Assembly (NCBI GenBank): GCA_034766995.1
Contig: CM068317.1
Span: 23,415,001 to 23,479,000 of the forward strand
Direction of reading: 5' to 3'
Origin: Acanthacorydalis orientalis
Lineage: Eukaryota > Arthropoda > Insecta > Megaloptera > Corydalidae
Length of the DNA stretch: 64,000 nt
In this document: piece by piece, positions 25,685 through 37,069 of the stretch
How the letters are laid out: each line of letters starts with the position of its first letter
Position numbering within the stretch: position 1 is the first letter of the stretch
Made by a program: the position numbers and the translations under genes
Notes under the pieces: model-generated
What the model was told of the DNA's origin: nothing
Seen by the model: only the letters and a program-made list of their open reading frames with translations
Database searches by the model: none

Positions 25685-25800
25685 TATAATAGACTGGAAC
25701 TTTGACATCAAAACTATTAGTAAAGATTAAAAGTAATATTAATTTACTTTTTCCAGAAATAATTTCTAAGCAATTTATGGCTTGAGTATTGCATATAATA
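25685..25800. repeat. Duplicated linker 1 (matches 42743-42763 plus 43416-43510)
   Basis: The sequence beginning TATAATAGACTGGAACTTTG recurs in the 42.7-43.5 kb block, where it is interrupted by a LINE. Here it is uninterrupted and so shows the empty site. Confidence 0.8.
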
Positions 25801-26475
25801 TCTTAAATAGTCATGGAAAAAAAAACAAATTGGAGCGAATTTGTTGTATGAGTTTAAATTGGGACGTAAAGCAAGAGAAACTGCTCGAAATATAAAGTTT
25901 TTTTTTTGTGAAAAGATAATTAGTGAACGTACAGCTCAACGCTGCTTCTAAAGATTTCGTTATGAAAATGAAAGCTTGGATGATAAGGGTCGTGGACGTC
26001 CTTCAGTTATAGACAATAATGATTTAAGAACCATTCTTAAAGTGGACCCATGTAAAATGGTCCACTGGTGGCAGAAGAACTCAATGTTGATCATTCAACA
26101 GTTGTTCGACATTTGAGCCTAATTCGAAAAACAAAAAAGCTGGATAAATGGGTGCCATATGAACTAAATGAACATCAAACAAGTCTTCTCAGTCTAACAA
26201 AAATGATCTCTTTCTTGACTGCATTTGAGTAATTTCTTGATTTTTGAAATTTTTCAAAGATCAAGCATCAGCTCAACTCCCTTTCGATGAACTCGTTTAT
26301 TGCAGGACTTCAGAATTCTATCTTGTAGGAATAAACAAACTTGTTTCCCGTTGGGAGAAATGTGTACAAGCCAATGGTCTTTATTTTGATTAATAAATTA
26401 ATTTTTAACTGATATATTTATATTCGTATTTATACTCGATACGTAAAAACCGTAATTATTTTTGCACCAACCTAA
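25801..26475 (+). mobile_element. mariner deletion derivative (copy A2)
   Basis: The copy starts just before the transposase start (AGTCATGGAAAA) without a left terminal repeat and ends in the right terminal repeat GCACCAACCTAA followed by TA. The coding part covers the HTH region through a GKxxKLDKWVPYEL-like block, then jumps to the C-terminal FDELVYCRT-like region. The catalytic domain is missing. The same deletion junction (TTGACTGCATTTGAGTAATT) is present in copy B1 at 40712-41570. Confidence 0.8.
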
Positions 26476-26715
26476 TATTTCAAAAATATTTGTGCGATAC
26501 TCAAGTATAAGAATTTTTTTTATATGTTTTAAATGTTCAGTTGTTAGAGGATTCGTTGAAAGTATTCGACATTCCTTGGGATTATAATATTAGCTTACAG
26601 AAACTCAACATTTAAAAATCAATCTATGATATTGCTATTAAATCTTATTTCGTTGTTATTTGTGTATATTATATTTTATTTCGTCTTTTAGTATACAGTA
26701 TTTTTCAATTTTTCA
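26476..26715. repeat. Duplicated linker 2 (matches 41571-41812)
   Basis: About 240 bp starting TATTTCAAAAATATTTGTGC recur at 41571-41812 with a few percent divergence, immediately downstream of the equivalent mariner derivative. Confidence 0.85.
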
Positions 26716-26822
26716 TATTTGAGCAAGTAGCATTTGTGTGAAAAGCATCGATTTTCTAAATTAATTCCAGGTCAAATATGATTTGACTTGGTCAAATTGA
26801 TTTGATCATTGTCAAGTATATA

Positions 26823-27734
26823 CGAGGTCAGACAATTAAGTAATGCGACCGATTTTTTTTCTCGGCCTGTGGTAACACTGCGAACCTGTAACTCCGCCAC
26901 CGTAATAGCAGATCCCTACTCTCTCGATTGAGACCTTGACCACCCTCGTACGATTATTTCTTCGCCAGCTGTTTAGTGTTTTGTAACAACGCGCGAGTAG
27001 TGCATGTCACGAAAATGGAACAGAGAAATTTAGAGCAAGCAGGTTGAAAGTGATCCTACTCTTCTCGATCGAGTTATTACTGGTGATGAAAGTTGATTCT
27101 TTCAATATGACCCCGAAACTAAACGACAAAGCCAACAGTGGCTGTCCCCTGGAGCACCAAGGCCAAAGAAGGCGAGAATGAGCAAGTCCAAAGTGAAAAC
27201 CATGTTGATTTGCTTCTTCGACAGCAAAGGGGTGGTTCACAAAGAGTTCGTACCACCTGGACAAACCGTAAATCAAGTATTCTACCGCAATGTGCTCGAA
27301 AAATTACGAAAAAGGGTGCTCAGAGTGCGTCCAGAGATCGCGAAGACTTGGGTTTTGCATCACGACAATGCTCCCTGTCACAGTCGGTTCAGTGTCTCTC
27401 AGTTTTTGGCGTCTAAAGGCATCGCAACGTTACCACAACCGCCCTATTCACCGGACATGTCACCCTGCGACTTTTTCCTATTCCCCCATATGAAAAAATT
27501 CGTCAAAGGTCGACATTTTGACTCCGTTGAAGATATCCAAGAATCTGTGACGAGGGTACTCGGAGAGGTCCCACAAGAAGTGTTCCATAATTGTTACGAA
27601 AACTGGAAAACTCGCTGGAAAAAGTGTATAGATGCGGGAGGGGACTACTTTGAAGGGGATCGCAGCGATGTATCTTAATTTTTAAATATACTCGATTTTT
27701 GAATTTTGTCGCATTACTTAATTGTCTGACCTCG
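26823..27734 (+). mobile_element. mariner, internally deleted (young family, copy 1)
   Basis: Perfect-looking inverted ends CGAGGTCAGACAATTAAGTA and TACTTAATTGTCTGACCTCG are flanked by TA (26821-26822, 27735-27736). At 912 bp it lacks about 400 bp of the N-terminal coding region. It is nearly identical to the copies at 37070-37991 (inverted) and 47819-48751, so the family was active recently. Confidence 0.95.
27015..27678 (+). pseudogene. mariner transposase without HTH domain (copy 1)
   Basis: The ATG at 27015 is followed by seven to eight codons (MEQRNLEQ), then a deletion junction at about 27037 that shifts the frame. The catalytic frame resumes with VESDPTLLDRVITGDES, but the following Trp codon is TGA. 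From 27178 a clean frame runs 166 codons: KTMLICFFDSKGVVHKEFVP, HHDNAPCHS with Asp2, YSPDMSPCDFFLFPHMKKFV with Asp3, and GGDYFEGDRSDVS at the end. The spacing Asp2-Asp3 is 34 residues (DD34D). With no DNA-binding domain and an early stop, the protein cannot be made. Confidence 0.9.
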
Positions 27735-27736
27735 TA

Positions 27737-28530
27737 AGTGTTTATAAGGAAATCTCACATTTTTGGAATGCAATGAGATTCCCGGGTATCGATATTATTT
27801 TCAAGATTAGAGGGAAAAATTCTTTAAAATTGGGTGTTGATGTATCAAAATGTATAGGAATGAATAAGGGACAGATATACAAATAGATTCACTTCATAAC
27901 ATTTATTTCTTCTTTTACTTATATTATAGATCTCTAAAACCAACTATTGTCTTCCAAATTAATGCAATCTGAAAGTGGTGTTTGATATACAATGAAACAT
28001 TTTTCTGACTAATTATGATCGCTAAACCGGAATAATATTTGGCGATTCAAAATAACTGGAATACTTTCTGAATAGTTAATTACATCGTTTCGTTAAATAT
28101 ACTAGGTAACATAATACAGCGGAATCTTCTTTTAAAAAATAACGTTTGTAATTAAAATTGAATGTTTTATGAGACGAGACGGTCATATTTATTCGACTAT
28201 AAAACTAATAGACAGCGATAATTGAGGTTGAGAATATGCATTTTTAAAATGTTTTCAAAGCACGGTTTTTTGAAATAGAAATATCGTTTTTTAAACATGC
28301 ATCATGTGAAATGAAATGTCAGTTCGATAGAAATTCGGTTCTTAAATCAGATATTTAATTTTCACTTTAGTATGTTTTTTTTTGCAGAAGTAGTTATATG
28401 ATTAATATTATATTTAACGCTATTAATACCGCACAATATAATTCTGGTACTATTACTAAATACACTTACACGAATGTATTTTTTCCACTCAATCTACAAG
28501 CCATACTTCTTTTTTTATAAACAAAAATGT
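27737..28530. other. AT-rich interval, nothing recognised
   Basis: No supported gene or element. Confidence 0.45.
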
Positions 28531-28650
28531 TTTTTATGATGATCATAAATTATTATTGATCGTCATGTTTTTATGATGATCAATAATAATTCATTGATCA
28601 TCATAAAAACGTCATAGTTTAAATGATCAATAATAATTTATTATTGATCA
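28531..28650. repeat. Cluster of perfect palindromes with GATCA arms
   Basis: GTTTTTATGATGATCAAT (28567-28584) and its exact inverse complement (28593-28610) surround an 8-nt spacer. A second perfect 13-bp palindrome with a 1-nt centre lies at 28624-28650 (TGATCAATAATAA arms). A third, weaker arm (GATGATCATAAATTATTATT) lies just upstream. The AATGATCAATAAT motif is shared with the dispersed repeat family at 31.5-33.4 kb. Confidence 0.9.
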
Positions 28651-28944
28651 TTTTTGATCAGAAAATGTTTTATGTTCTGAAAGAAATATATTTTTTAAAG
28701 GATATTAACGGTTCAATTTTAATTTCGCTACATTTAAAACTAACAAAATATTAACTTTTATGTATTAGTTAAAAGAAATATTATTTTCATTTCAAATTAC
28801 CGATGTAAAAATACTAAACTATGGGAGAATGATTGAAAATTGGTTATGTTCATTCATTTAGTACTGGAAATGTGTTTTATATGGTCATATTAATTTTTTA
28901 GAGATGTTCATATTGCATCTTGACGATAAAACTCCGCCTGCAAC

Positions 28945-29215
28945 AATAGGATGTATCGAGTAGTTTTTTTGTAGTGGTAGATGGTCTCAAGCTCGGATAA
29001 AGGAGAAGGGTTAGTGGGTCAGGTTAGCGGCCTACTCACAGTTAAAAAAAAGAATATACCGCTCAAAACACTATCGCAATGGCCTCTGAAATGGACGAAA
29101 TAAACGAAGACTCTCAGAAAGACCTTCAAAACGGTGGGCTGAAAGTTAGTCCTCTTCATCTATAGAGTCACCACCACAATGAGACCCCACTAATGCAAAA
29201 AAAACAGACTAAGTT
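28945..29215 (+). mobile_element. Possible non-LTR retrotransposon 5' region
   Basis: The patch is higher in GC than its surroundings and contains AGGAGAAGGGTTAGTGGGTC, CAATGGCCTCTGAAATGGAC and ATAGAGTCACCACCACAATG. These remind me of the 5' untranslated leader of RTE-like LINEs in arthropods. There is no long frame and no defined boundary. The assignment is tentative. Confidence 0.35.
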
Positions 29216-29539
29216 TACTAACGAAGGAGAAGTCTTGACGATAAATTTTTTTTGATTCAACGTTCATATGAAATTTCTTCCAAAAAGTATTTAACTACGA
29301 AAAGGCATTGGTACTAAATTAAGGAAAACTTATTATTAGACAGTATAAATTAAAGTTTTATAATATTTTTCAGTCTGTAAAGACTGCTCTTCATATTTTA
29401 GTAATAATTTCATTTCTTTATATTTCGTTCTCCATTTAGTACAATTACTTTTTGTATTCGAATTGTTTACCATTTTCTTTAACAAATCTGATGTTTCAGA
29501 ACACTGAAACAGACAGGCACATGATGTGGCCGTTAACAT

Positions 29540-29840
29540 TTATATCAAAGGCATTTTCTTTTGGCATCTTAATGTAATATTATTGTAACCGGTTTTATTG
29601 AATACGTCTTTATTTAGTTGTATCTCAAGAGAAAAAACGAAGAGCCGAGATACGATGAGCTTGATAAAATTTGAACCGAAGGTGGTTATCAATTACCTTA
29701 TCATGAAAATTTTCAATCAAATATTCATTCATACCAGTCGGATAAAGAGATGATACTCCGTCATGTTGAAAGTACAAATTTTTGACACTGTTGTAGTATT
29801 TTAGAAGATCCGGAACAATATAATTGAAAATCATTTTCAT
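29540..29840 (-). pseudogene. DUF4817-type transposase, catalytic-domain fragment
   Basis: A 71-codon minus-strand frame reads NLYFQHDGVSSLYPTGMNEY then LIENFHDKVIDNH. In this arthropod group the second catalytic Asp lies in a (W/Y)FQ(Q/H)DGAPxHY motif followed by a (V)REYLNxxFP block; here DG is kept and APPH has become VSSL. The next stretch HRISALRFFS corresponds to SPDLSALDFFL, with the third Asp replaced by Arg, and the reading continues as LEIQLNKDVFNKT below 29625. It may be the missing part of the same element type as 18256-18720. It is non-functional. Confidence 0.6.
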
Positions 29841-30360
29841 TTTTACACTTAAGTAAAATATAGAGTATTTTAATTAAGAGTACTTAAAAGCAAGAAATAC
29901 AAAACCAAGTATTTAAAAACAAGAGATACCACTCCTGATTAGCTAATCTAGTTGATAATAGTGATATTAATAATTATGAAGTTTATATAGACAGTTAACT
30001 TATAGATAATTATATAGCTAGTTAACTTAAAAATACCTTCATTAATAGATATTATTTTGTAAAAACTCAAAATCTCGTTCATTCATTTAATTCAACGTTA
30101 TCTTGTAAAATTGTAATCAACGGTTAGTCAGAATATCTTTTAATAAACATTGAGTTAAACGTTCTATGCTATATTTAAATTTATCACTATATAATATTTG
30201 TTGAATCGATCAAATGTCTTGCAGAAAGATTGATTTGGATAGAAATAACTATTTGTCAAATTAAATTTCTGTTATTATTTGATTTGGTTGTTAAGAGTCT
30301 ACCTGTTTTCGGACAGGCATTAATTTTCTATGCTGTTCAAATCGTCATTTATAATCGTAG

Positions 30361-30408
<48 letters not shown>

Positions 30409-30515
30409 TGTAGGTTGTAAATAGTATTCTGTTAGTAATATTGAATTAGTCATTTCTTTAGGTACAATAGTTACAATATTTTTTAATAGTTACAATATAA
30501 CCACTTTTATCCTAA
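29841..30515. other. AT-rich interval, nothing recognised
   Basis: The interval holds one (TA)n array at 30364-30402. The 64-codon frame at 30230-30424 runs into it and is not supported. Confidence 0.45.
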
Positions 30516-31329
30516 GGCCTTATTCGCACGAGCGTTAAAAAATTCATCAACGAGCGCTTTTTTCATCTTTTCAATAAAATATATGAAACTCAGCGTTTCT
30601 TTTCACATGCCGGCGTTTATTTAGCTCGCGGTAAACAATATAGAACTTGATCTATTTCTAACGCCGAGCGTTTTGCGTTGAAGTAAATAGAACATATGGA
30701 AGAGGGTATTTTTATTTGCATAGGGGTTCAAAAAGCGCCAATGACGCCGAATTTGTCAGTGAGTCTTGCATTCACGTTGGTACTGATTACAAGCACAACA
30801 GATAACGGCAGACAGAGTTTACGAAAATGGCGGTATTTGATACTGAACGTTTTAGTGTGGAGGTGGAATCGAGATCTTTGTTATATAACAAAGGTTTACC
30901 AAATTGTTCAATCAAAATTTTGATGGAGGACACGCAGATGGAAGTCACTTCGAAAATAATCCCAAATTGGGAAAATATCGTAGATAACAATTCTCAATAA
31001 TTCATTAAATGTTTCAATTTTCATACTGGAGTAGCGGAAAAACATCCGGATACAACCATCAATCGTCATAAATAGCCACAAACTGTCCTTTCAAGTATCG
31101 TTGATCATTCATAGGATGCACACAGAACTTTTTCATTTTTTTTTCGCCTTCTTAAAATGCATACAGCTATTGTCAACAACTCTTCTGAATTCATGCGTCC
31201 GAACTGCGTAAGACGATGAAAAGAAGTGATTTTTAAACGCTCATATGAACACTGTATTTGCGAGCGTTTTAAAAGCGCTAACGCTAACTCTGAACGCAAC
31301 GTTTTCTTAACGCTCGTGCGAATAAGGCC
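30516..31329 (+). mobile_element. PIF/Harbinger-type transposon derivative
   Basis: Perfect 22-bp-class inverted ends (GGCCTTATTCGCACGAGCGT / ACGCTCGTGCGAATAAGGCC) are flanked by TAA at 30513-30515 and 31330-31332. A 3-bp TWA duplication is characteristic of PIF/Harbinger. The subterminal regions are rich in further GAGCG/CGCTC units in both orientations. The element is 814 bp and retains part of the accessory DNA-binding gene but no DDE transposase. Confidence 0.8.
30827..31000 (+). CDS. MADF-like (Harbinger accessory) protein remnant
   Basis: A 57-codon frame from an ATG at 30827 to a TAA at 30998 starts MAVFDTERFSVEVESRSLLY. MADF/Myb-SANT-like domains typically begin with an F(D)xxxFIxxVxxRPxLY pattern, which this matches: Phe, Glu-Val-Glu, Arg, Leu-Tyr in the expected spacing. 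The rest (KILMEDTQMEVTSKIIPNWE) is only loosely like the second and third helices. PIF/Harbinger elements carry two genes, the DDE transposase and a MADF protein that helps the transposase bind DNA. The short length and lost downstream sequence suggest a truncated, possibly untranslated copy. Confidence 0.5.
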   Translation: MAVFDTERFSVEVESRSLLYNKGLPNCSIKILMEDTQMEVTSKIIPNWENIVDNNSQ

Positions 31330-31479
31330 TAAGTTCATGAAAAAAAAAATTATTTTGTAAATATGGCCATACGAAATAAACACAAACGGGCTAAAATTGA
31401 TTTCAATATTATGCTATAATTGCTCTGATACTGTAGTTAAATTTACTTTTACAAACGACTTATTCTTTACCTCACTTTT

Positions 31480-31600
31480 TCCCTGATCAGAAATGTTCAA
31501 TAAATGTTTACTGATCATTTTTGATTGTTGTCTGTGCGCATATAAAACGGTGATGCATTCGTTTTTAGAATGTTAAAGAACAGAAAGTTTTATAATATTT
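31480..31600 (+). repeat. Dispersed repeat family copy
   Basis: CTGATCAGAAATGTTCAATA followed by TGATCATTTTTGATTGTTGT and TGTGCGCATATAAAACGG is the inverse of the core found at 32.4, 32.9 and 33.3 kb. The family is unclassified. Confidence 0.6.
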
Positions 31601-31838
31601 TGAAATCCGTACAACATTTTTACAGAAACTGAAGCAAAGAATTTTAACAGTCATTAAAATTTGCATATCCAATAGTTAAAGTTGATTGATAATCACTTAT
31701 TGAATATTCTGATTAGCATTTTTCTCTGTGTTTTGTGGGATGCAAATAATTCGCTTGTGAAAAAACTTCGTAACTCGATTTGAAATGTCATTTCTTTTTT
31801 AAATTACTGATATTTATATTTACTAATAGATCAAATTA

Positions 31839-31871
31839 TATACGCAATAGGTAGACAAAATTGTATTATAA

Positions 31872-31912
<41 letters not shown>

Positions 31913-31923
31913 TACAGACCTCT

Positions 31924-31979
<56 letters not shown>

Positions 31980-32034
31980 AAGAAGGGGTCTGTATGGCAT
32001 ATATATATATATATATATATGCATACAGACCTCT

Positions 32035-32089
<55 letters not shown>

Positions 32090-32100
32090 GAGGTCTGTAT

Positions 32101-32154
<54 letters not shown>

Positions 32155-32190
32155 AATTTGTAATACAATTTTGTCTACCTATTGCGTAAT
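31839..32190. repeat. Nested inverted repeat: two hairpins inside 40-bp arms
   Basis: The outer arms (31839-31878 and 32151-32190, core GCAATAGGTAGACAAAATTG) are inverse complements with one or two mismatches. Between them lie (TA)n tracts and two independent hairpins at 31909-31998 and 32020-32104. Each hairpin has arms GCATACAGACCTCTT plus (TC)n, a (TA)n loop, and the mirror (GA)n plus GGTCTGTATGGC. The whole 350 bp could fold into a branched cruciform. Confidence 0.9.
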
Positions 32191-32192
32191 AT

Positions 32193-32615
32193 GTGTGTGT
32201 GTGTGTTAGTAAGTAGGTAGTTACAGTTTGTTTTATAAATTTATCGAGGTAAATACCATAATAGTATAAGAAATTAGTATATATTTTGTAACTAATATGC
32301 TTGGCTATTTTTTTTTAAAGTCTGCTTTAGATAAGATAATCAGAAGAAAGTATTCTTCTGTAATTTAATCCCTTAAGAAACCTAAAATCATCACAAAAAT
32401 GTCCCCCATCAACAATATAAAATGATGAATGATCATTAGTTGAACATTTTTGATCAGAAAAAGTCTGTTATTTGTGAGATGAAAAATTATCTTTAATGAA
32501 ATACAATAATATAAGCATATAATTAAAAATTTTAACAATAATTGATAAATGTTCATATGAAAAATAAGCCAGATTTTTTCTTTAATTTTATATATATATA
32601 TATGCCATACAGACC

Positions 32616-32705
<90 letters not shown>

Positions 32706-33088
32706 TAGTAAGTAGGTAGTTACAGTTTGTTTTACAAATTTATTGAGGTAAATACCATAAGAGTACAAGAAATTATTATATATTTTGTAACTAATATGCT
32801 TGGCTATTTTTTAAGTAAAAAAGTCTGCTTCAGATAAGTTAATCAGAAAAAAGTATTTTTCTGTAATTTAAACCATTAAGAAACCTATAATCAACACAGA
32901 AATGTGCGTAAACAACAATATAAAATGTTGAATAATCATTAATTGAATATTTTTGATCAGAAAAAATCTGTTATTTGTGAGATGAAAAATTATCATTAAT
33001 GAAATAGAATAATATAAATATATAATTAAAATTTTTAACAATAATTGATAAATGTTCATAGGAAAAATAATCCAGATTTTTTTCTTTA

Positions 33089-33157
<69 letters not shown>

Positions 33158-33170
33158 AATTAAATACGTA
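32193..33170. repeat. Tandem duplication, period about 499 bp
   Basis: Unit 1 (32193-32690) and unit 2 (32692-33170) align from GTTAGTAAGTAGGTAGTTAC through CTAATATGCTTGGCTATTTT to AATAATTGATAAATGTTCAT, with moderate divergence. The junction between units is a TCTC/TATA block carrying GCCATACAGACC, the same arm sequence as the neighbouring hairpins. Minus-strand frames at 32365-32556 and 32868-33173 are homologous hydrophobic peptides created by the duplication, without recognised domains. Confidence 0.9.
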
Positions 33171-33294
33171 CACATATCTAAATACGTATGGTAATGGAGA
33201 AATTAATTAAATCTGTATCTTTTTATGTATTATAGAATGGGTTCTAATTGTGACTTTATTTTTTTTACAGTACTGTTAGTAAGATTACTTTTCC

Positions 33295-33445
33295 TGTACG
33301 TTGGTGCTCTGTTGATGATGATGATTATGATATGGCCATCGAAATGCGCATAAGCGACAGTCGAAAATAATTAATACTAATTACTGAATATTTTTGATTG
33401 GCAAATTTTGTTATCGTTTGTGGAGTGAAAAATTAATTTATTTGT
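33295..33445 (-). repeat. Dispersed repeat family copy
   Basis: The segment includes TGGCCATCGAAATGCGCATAAGCGAC and then TACTGAATATTTTTGAT and GTTTGTGGAGTGAAAAATTA. It matches the central part of the 499-bp tandem units and, inverted, the copies at 31480 and about 640-770. At least five copies are recognisable in the window. Confidence 0.6.
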
Positions 33446-34385
33446 AAAATTACTTTTTCGAACTGATACTTTTTCTTTTCTTTTTTATAATAGAACTTGT
33501 GTTTGTGTAAAAGAACATTTTTCCTAACCATTTTAAACTATACCGCGCAGAGTATAAAAAAATAATAAAACAATTATTTGTCATTGTCTTCAAACGCGGT
33601 TCTTATTCGCTATTTATATATTAAATAATCAAGCAAAACTTTAGAAAATGAATATTTTCCATATTTACTCTTTTTAATGACAGAATAAAGTCTTTATTAT
33701 GAGAAAAAAAATTTAAATGTATTGTTTATACGAGTATCTGTGAAATTTACTGAAAAATTCTGAAACCATGATATATATTCTGATAACATTTTATATCATG
33801 TTACATAAATTGTTGTTCCATAAATTTACATATGAAAATAAATTAATTAATTTTAACATACGAAAGTATTATATTTTGGTATTAAATTTAGTATCAGATG
33901 ATTAAATCAGTATAAGTATTATACTTATTTAATATATATTTGCATAAGGCTATAATTAAGGCGAATTTCAAAAGACTTCTGGTTTTATTATTGATAGAAA
34001 AGTAAGAGTAATAAGTTATTATTTTAATATTTTCAAATGCATAGTATATATTTATTTGTGAAAAGAAAGTAGCGCTCTTTGTACACAGTTTGTACTTGGT
34101 GCATCCTATAATAAATGGACAATGATGTGAAAATATACATAAACATCGTCGCAAGAAAAATTGAGTATAACTTTTGCGTTCACAAAATAGTTCTTTAATT
34201 TTATTGTTTTTTTTATGTTTTTTTTTTCACTATAAATTAAATTCATAAATTCAAAAAATTATTAATATTTTGACTGATATTTTGATTTTAATAAATTAGG
34301 TCTTTTTGTGTTGTTTTTATCAATAAAAATGCTATTTCAATTAGTATTAGAAATATAATCTTAAACATTGTTAAAAGTTATTTTA
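33446..34385. other. AT-rich interval, nothing recognised
   Basis: No supported gene or element. An 86-codon minus-strand frame at 33894-34154 has no recognised domain. Confidence 0.45.
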
Positions 34386-34387
34386 TA

Positions 34388-34875
34388 TTAGGTGTACAAA
34401 TTAATTCGGTGCCTTTTTATAGAAAATGAAAGTTTACGAATTCATCAAAATATTTCCCATTATTATGTATAATTTTGTTCCATTTATTGAATAACTGATG
34501 AATCCCTTGTCGAAAAAGATGCCGGCTTTGAGTCGATGAAGTTATAATGCATTTTTAGATCTTTTCCAATGTGTTAGAATTTTTGAATGTTGCGTCACGT
34601 CTTTCCCCAAAGCTGTGTAAATCATTTCCGCAGTTTCGGAAACATTTTTTACAACTGGAATGTGAAAATTTGTTCCTCCAACATGTTTCTTTTCAGGCGC
34701 CATCGTATTCACTACGGTTTTGTGTGGCTATTCCAAATGCTTGGCCAAGATATATAGTGTTTTTAAATGCTAGGGTTGGCGCTTCCAAATTCCTTAAAAC
34801 GAAGAGAAAATATTTTAATTTAAAACAGAGTTATGGTTGATTCAATTTAAAAACAGCATTAATTCTTACACCTAA
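34388..34875 (-). mobile_element. Non-autonomous mariner-family element, TIR TTAGGTGTACAAATTAATTC
   Basis: The ends TTAGGTGTACAAATTAATTC (left) and, inverted, TTAGGTGTAAGAATTAATGC (right) are flanked by TA. The minus strand contains a C-terminal transposase piece (KMHYNFIDSKPASF followed in another frame by a WNKI...GKYFDEF-like end), so this is an internally deleted mariner-like element of 488 bp. Relatives lie at 45800-46308 and 13133-13312. The plus-strand 89-codon frame at 34571-34840 is antisense to the remnant. Confidence 0.75.
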
Positions 34876-35371
34876 TATCATATCTTAATTTTTGTACAGC
34901 TTAAGAAACTTTATCTTGCACGCTTTTTCTTTTATTATTTTTTTATAAGGGTACATATATAATACATTATAATAAATACAAAGCCTTTAAATTATTAAAG
35001 AAAGTTTTTTTTTAAAGAAAATGTATTACATTAATATTTTTGTGCAAAACAGGAGATTAATTAATATTTTCATTTTTTATATATTGCAGTCTTCATATTA
35101 AGTTCTTCAGAATTTACTTATAAGTTTATCTATATATTTACAAACAGAATATTTGAAACTTATGGGTGAATCTATAAAAAAGTGCTAAAAAACAAGTATA
35201 ATAAAATGGGCAACAGTAATAATAAAATAAAGTTATTCGAATTTGCGATTCCTTAAAGACGTAACACAAAGAATGTTATTATAGCGCGCGCGCACACACA
35301 TTCATACACACACATACATACTAACACACATATATACGCACGCACGAACACAACACACACACATATAATGA

Positions 35372-35376
<5 letters not shown>
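34876..35376. other. AT-rich interval, nothing recognised
   Basis: No supported gene or element. It ends in a (CA)n-rich and then (TA)n tract (35280-35442). Confidence 0.5.
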
Positions 35377-35442
<66 letters not shown>

Positions 35443-35446
<4 letters not shown>

Positions 35447-36073
35447 TATTTAAGGTTTGAAATAACATTATTTTCAACGTGTGAAAGATGAAATTTATAC
35501 ACACAGTACCATTTACAATTTAAAAATATGAATTATTAATTTCACAGTAAATATAAGGTATTTGTAATTACACGTCAAATTAGCATTAAAACATGAAAGA
35601 GGGTCATTTGGTAGTACTGTAACTAAACGATTAATAAAGAGGTTTGCTGACCAATATGTCATTAGTTATTGAATCCAACCTTCTGGTAAGTTCTCTCTTT
35701 TATTTAGAAAGGAATTGTATTTGGTTAACAAACTAAGTTCAGTGCACTTCGATATTTAGAGAGGGTTGAGAAATATTTTTAATTAAATAGTAGGGTTTTT
35801 TGTTCAGCATATAGTTTAGGTTAAAGATGAAAGTATGTTAACTTAATTATTGTATGACTGTGCATGAATAAATACTAAAAATATATGTATCCGTAAAAGA
35901 ATATTGTATTTATACAAAATCAAGACTCAAAACTCGATATTAAAGTAGAGTATGATTGATAGAAATACAAATGAATTTTAGGTTAGCGTCTGACTAATCA
36001 GTAGAAAGTATTGATTTTTATTTGATTTAGAATGTTCAGGTCCCGATAGAGATTACTCTGCTCTTAATACACT

Positions 36074-36134
<61 letters not shown>

Positions 36135-37067
36135 TTATTTAAATATACATATATAAGTAGTCTATTTTTAATAATTTACAATCATCATTTATCGAATATA
36201 CTATTGAATGATATTTAAAATAAAAACATTAATAAGAGAATTTTTTGCTGGATTTTTATTAATATTTTTTAACTATCGCCATATGTAAGTGTACTGATTT
36301 TAAAAGTTAAATATCTATGATTAATATGTAATGTATATATGTATGTAATGTGTGTATGTTATGTATGTATGGACAGATAGATGGATATAGATATACTAAT
36401 ATAAATAAATAATTATCACGAATAGTTAAAAAAAGTCAAATTAAATCAAATGTTTATATATATATATATAATATTCACTCCATTTTTATTATGCAATTTG
36501 AAAATTATATAAGATTTTATTTTTAGTTTAATTTTTTTCGTGTATAAATATAATAGAAAGTGTTATTAATATATATTTATAAAAGTTCACAATTAGACAG
36601 CAACGTTTTTAAATATCGCAGTTTTCATTTAAAAAAAGTAATTTATTCTAATTTTATTCGTAAGTAAAATTATTTTTCTTTAATTAGTAGAACATTATTA
36701 ACGAAACATAAGGAGAAATGATTATTAATGTAACAAAATGAGTAACGATGAGAGTTGAATTTGTAATACGAAAGAGTGAATATTTGATTTAATAATGATT
36801 ACAAGACAATTGTTCGAATAATTTCACTAATTGTAATCAGCGCAAATATATCTGAATAATACATTATTATTGTTGTACTTCTTATTAATAATTAAAGAAA
36901 GTGGTTTTATATTTCCTTTGATTTTCATTATAAAGAATATTACATAAATTTTAATTTTTGTAGTCTTTTACTTACGCTATATAGTGTATACATAACGTTT
37001 AAACATATCTTCTTTTAGTAATTATTTACTTTTCCTAGACGTTCACTATTTGAGAAGATTAACAACA
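35443..37067. other. AT-rich interval, nothing recognised
   Basis: This stretch contains a (CA)n(TA)n tract at 36070-36130 and otherwise no supported gene or element. Confidence 0.45.
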
Positions 37068-37069
37068 TA

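Noticed and set aside
27007..27416. Additional 89- and 92-codon frames overlapping mariner copies (also 37311-37860, 48003-48293)
   Set aside because: They are antisense or out-of-frame shadows of the mariner transposase and recur with every copy.
34571..34840. 89-codon plus-strand frame in the 34.4-kb element
   Set aside because: It is antisense to the recognisable transposase tail of the same element.
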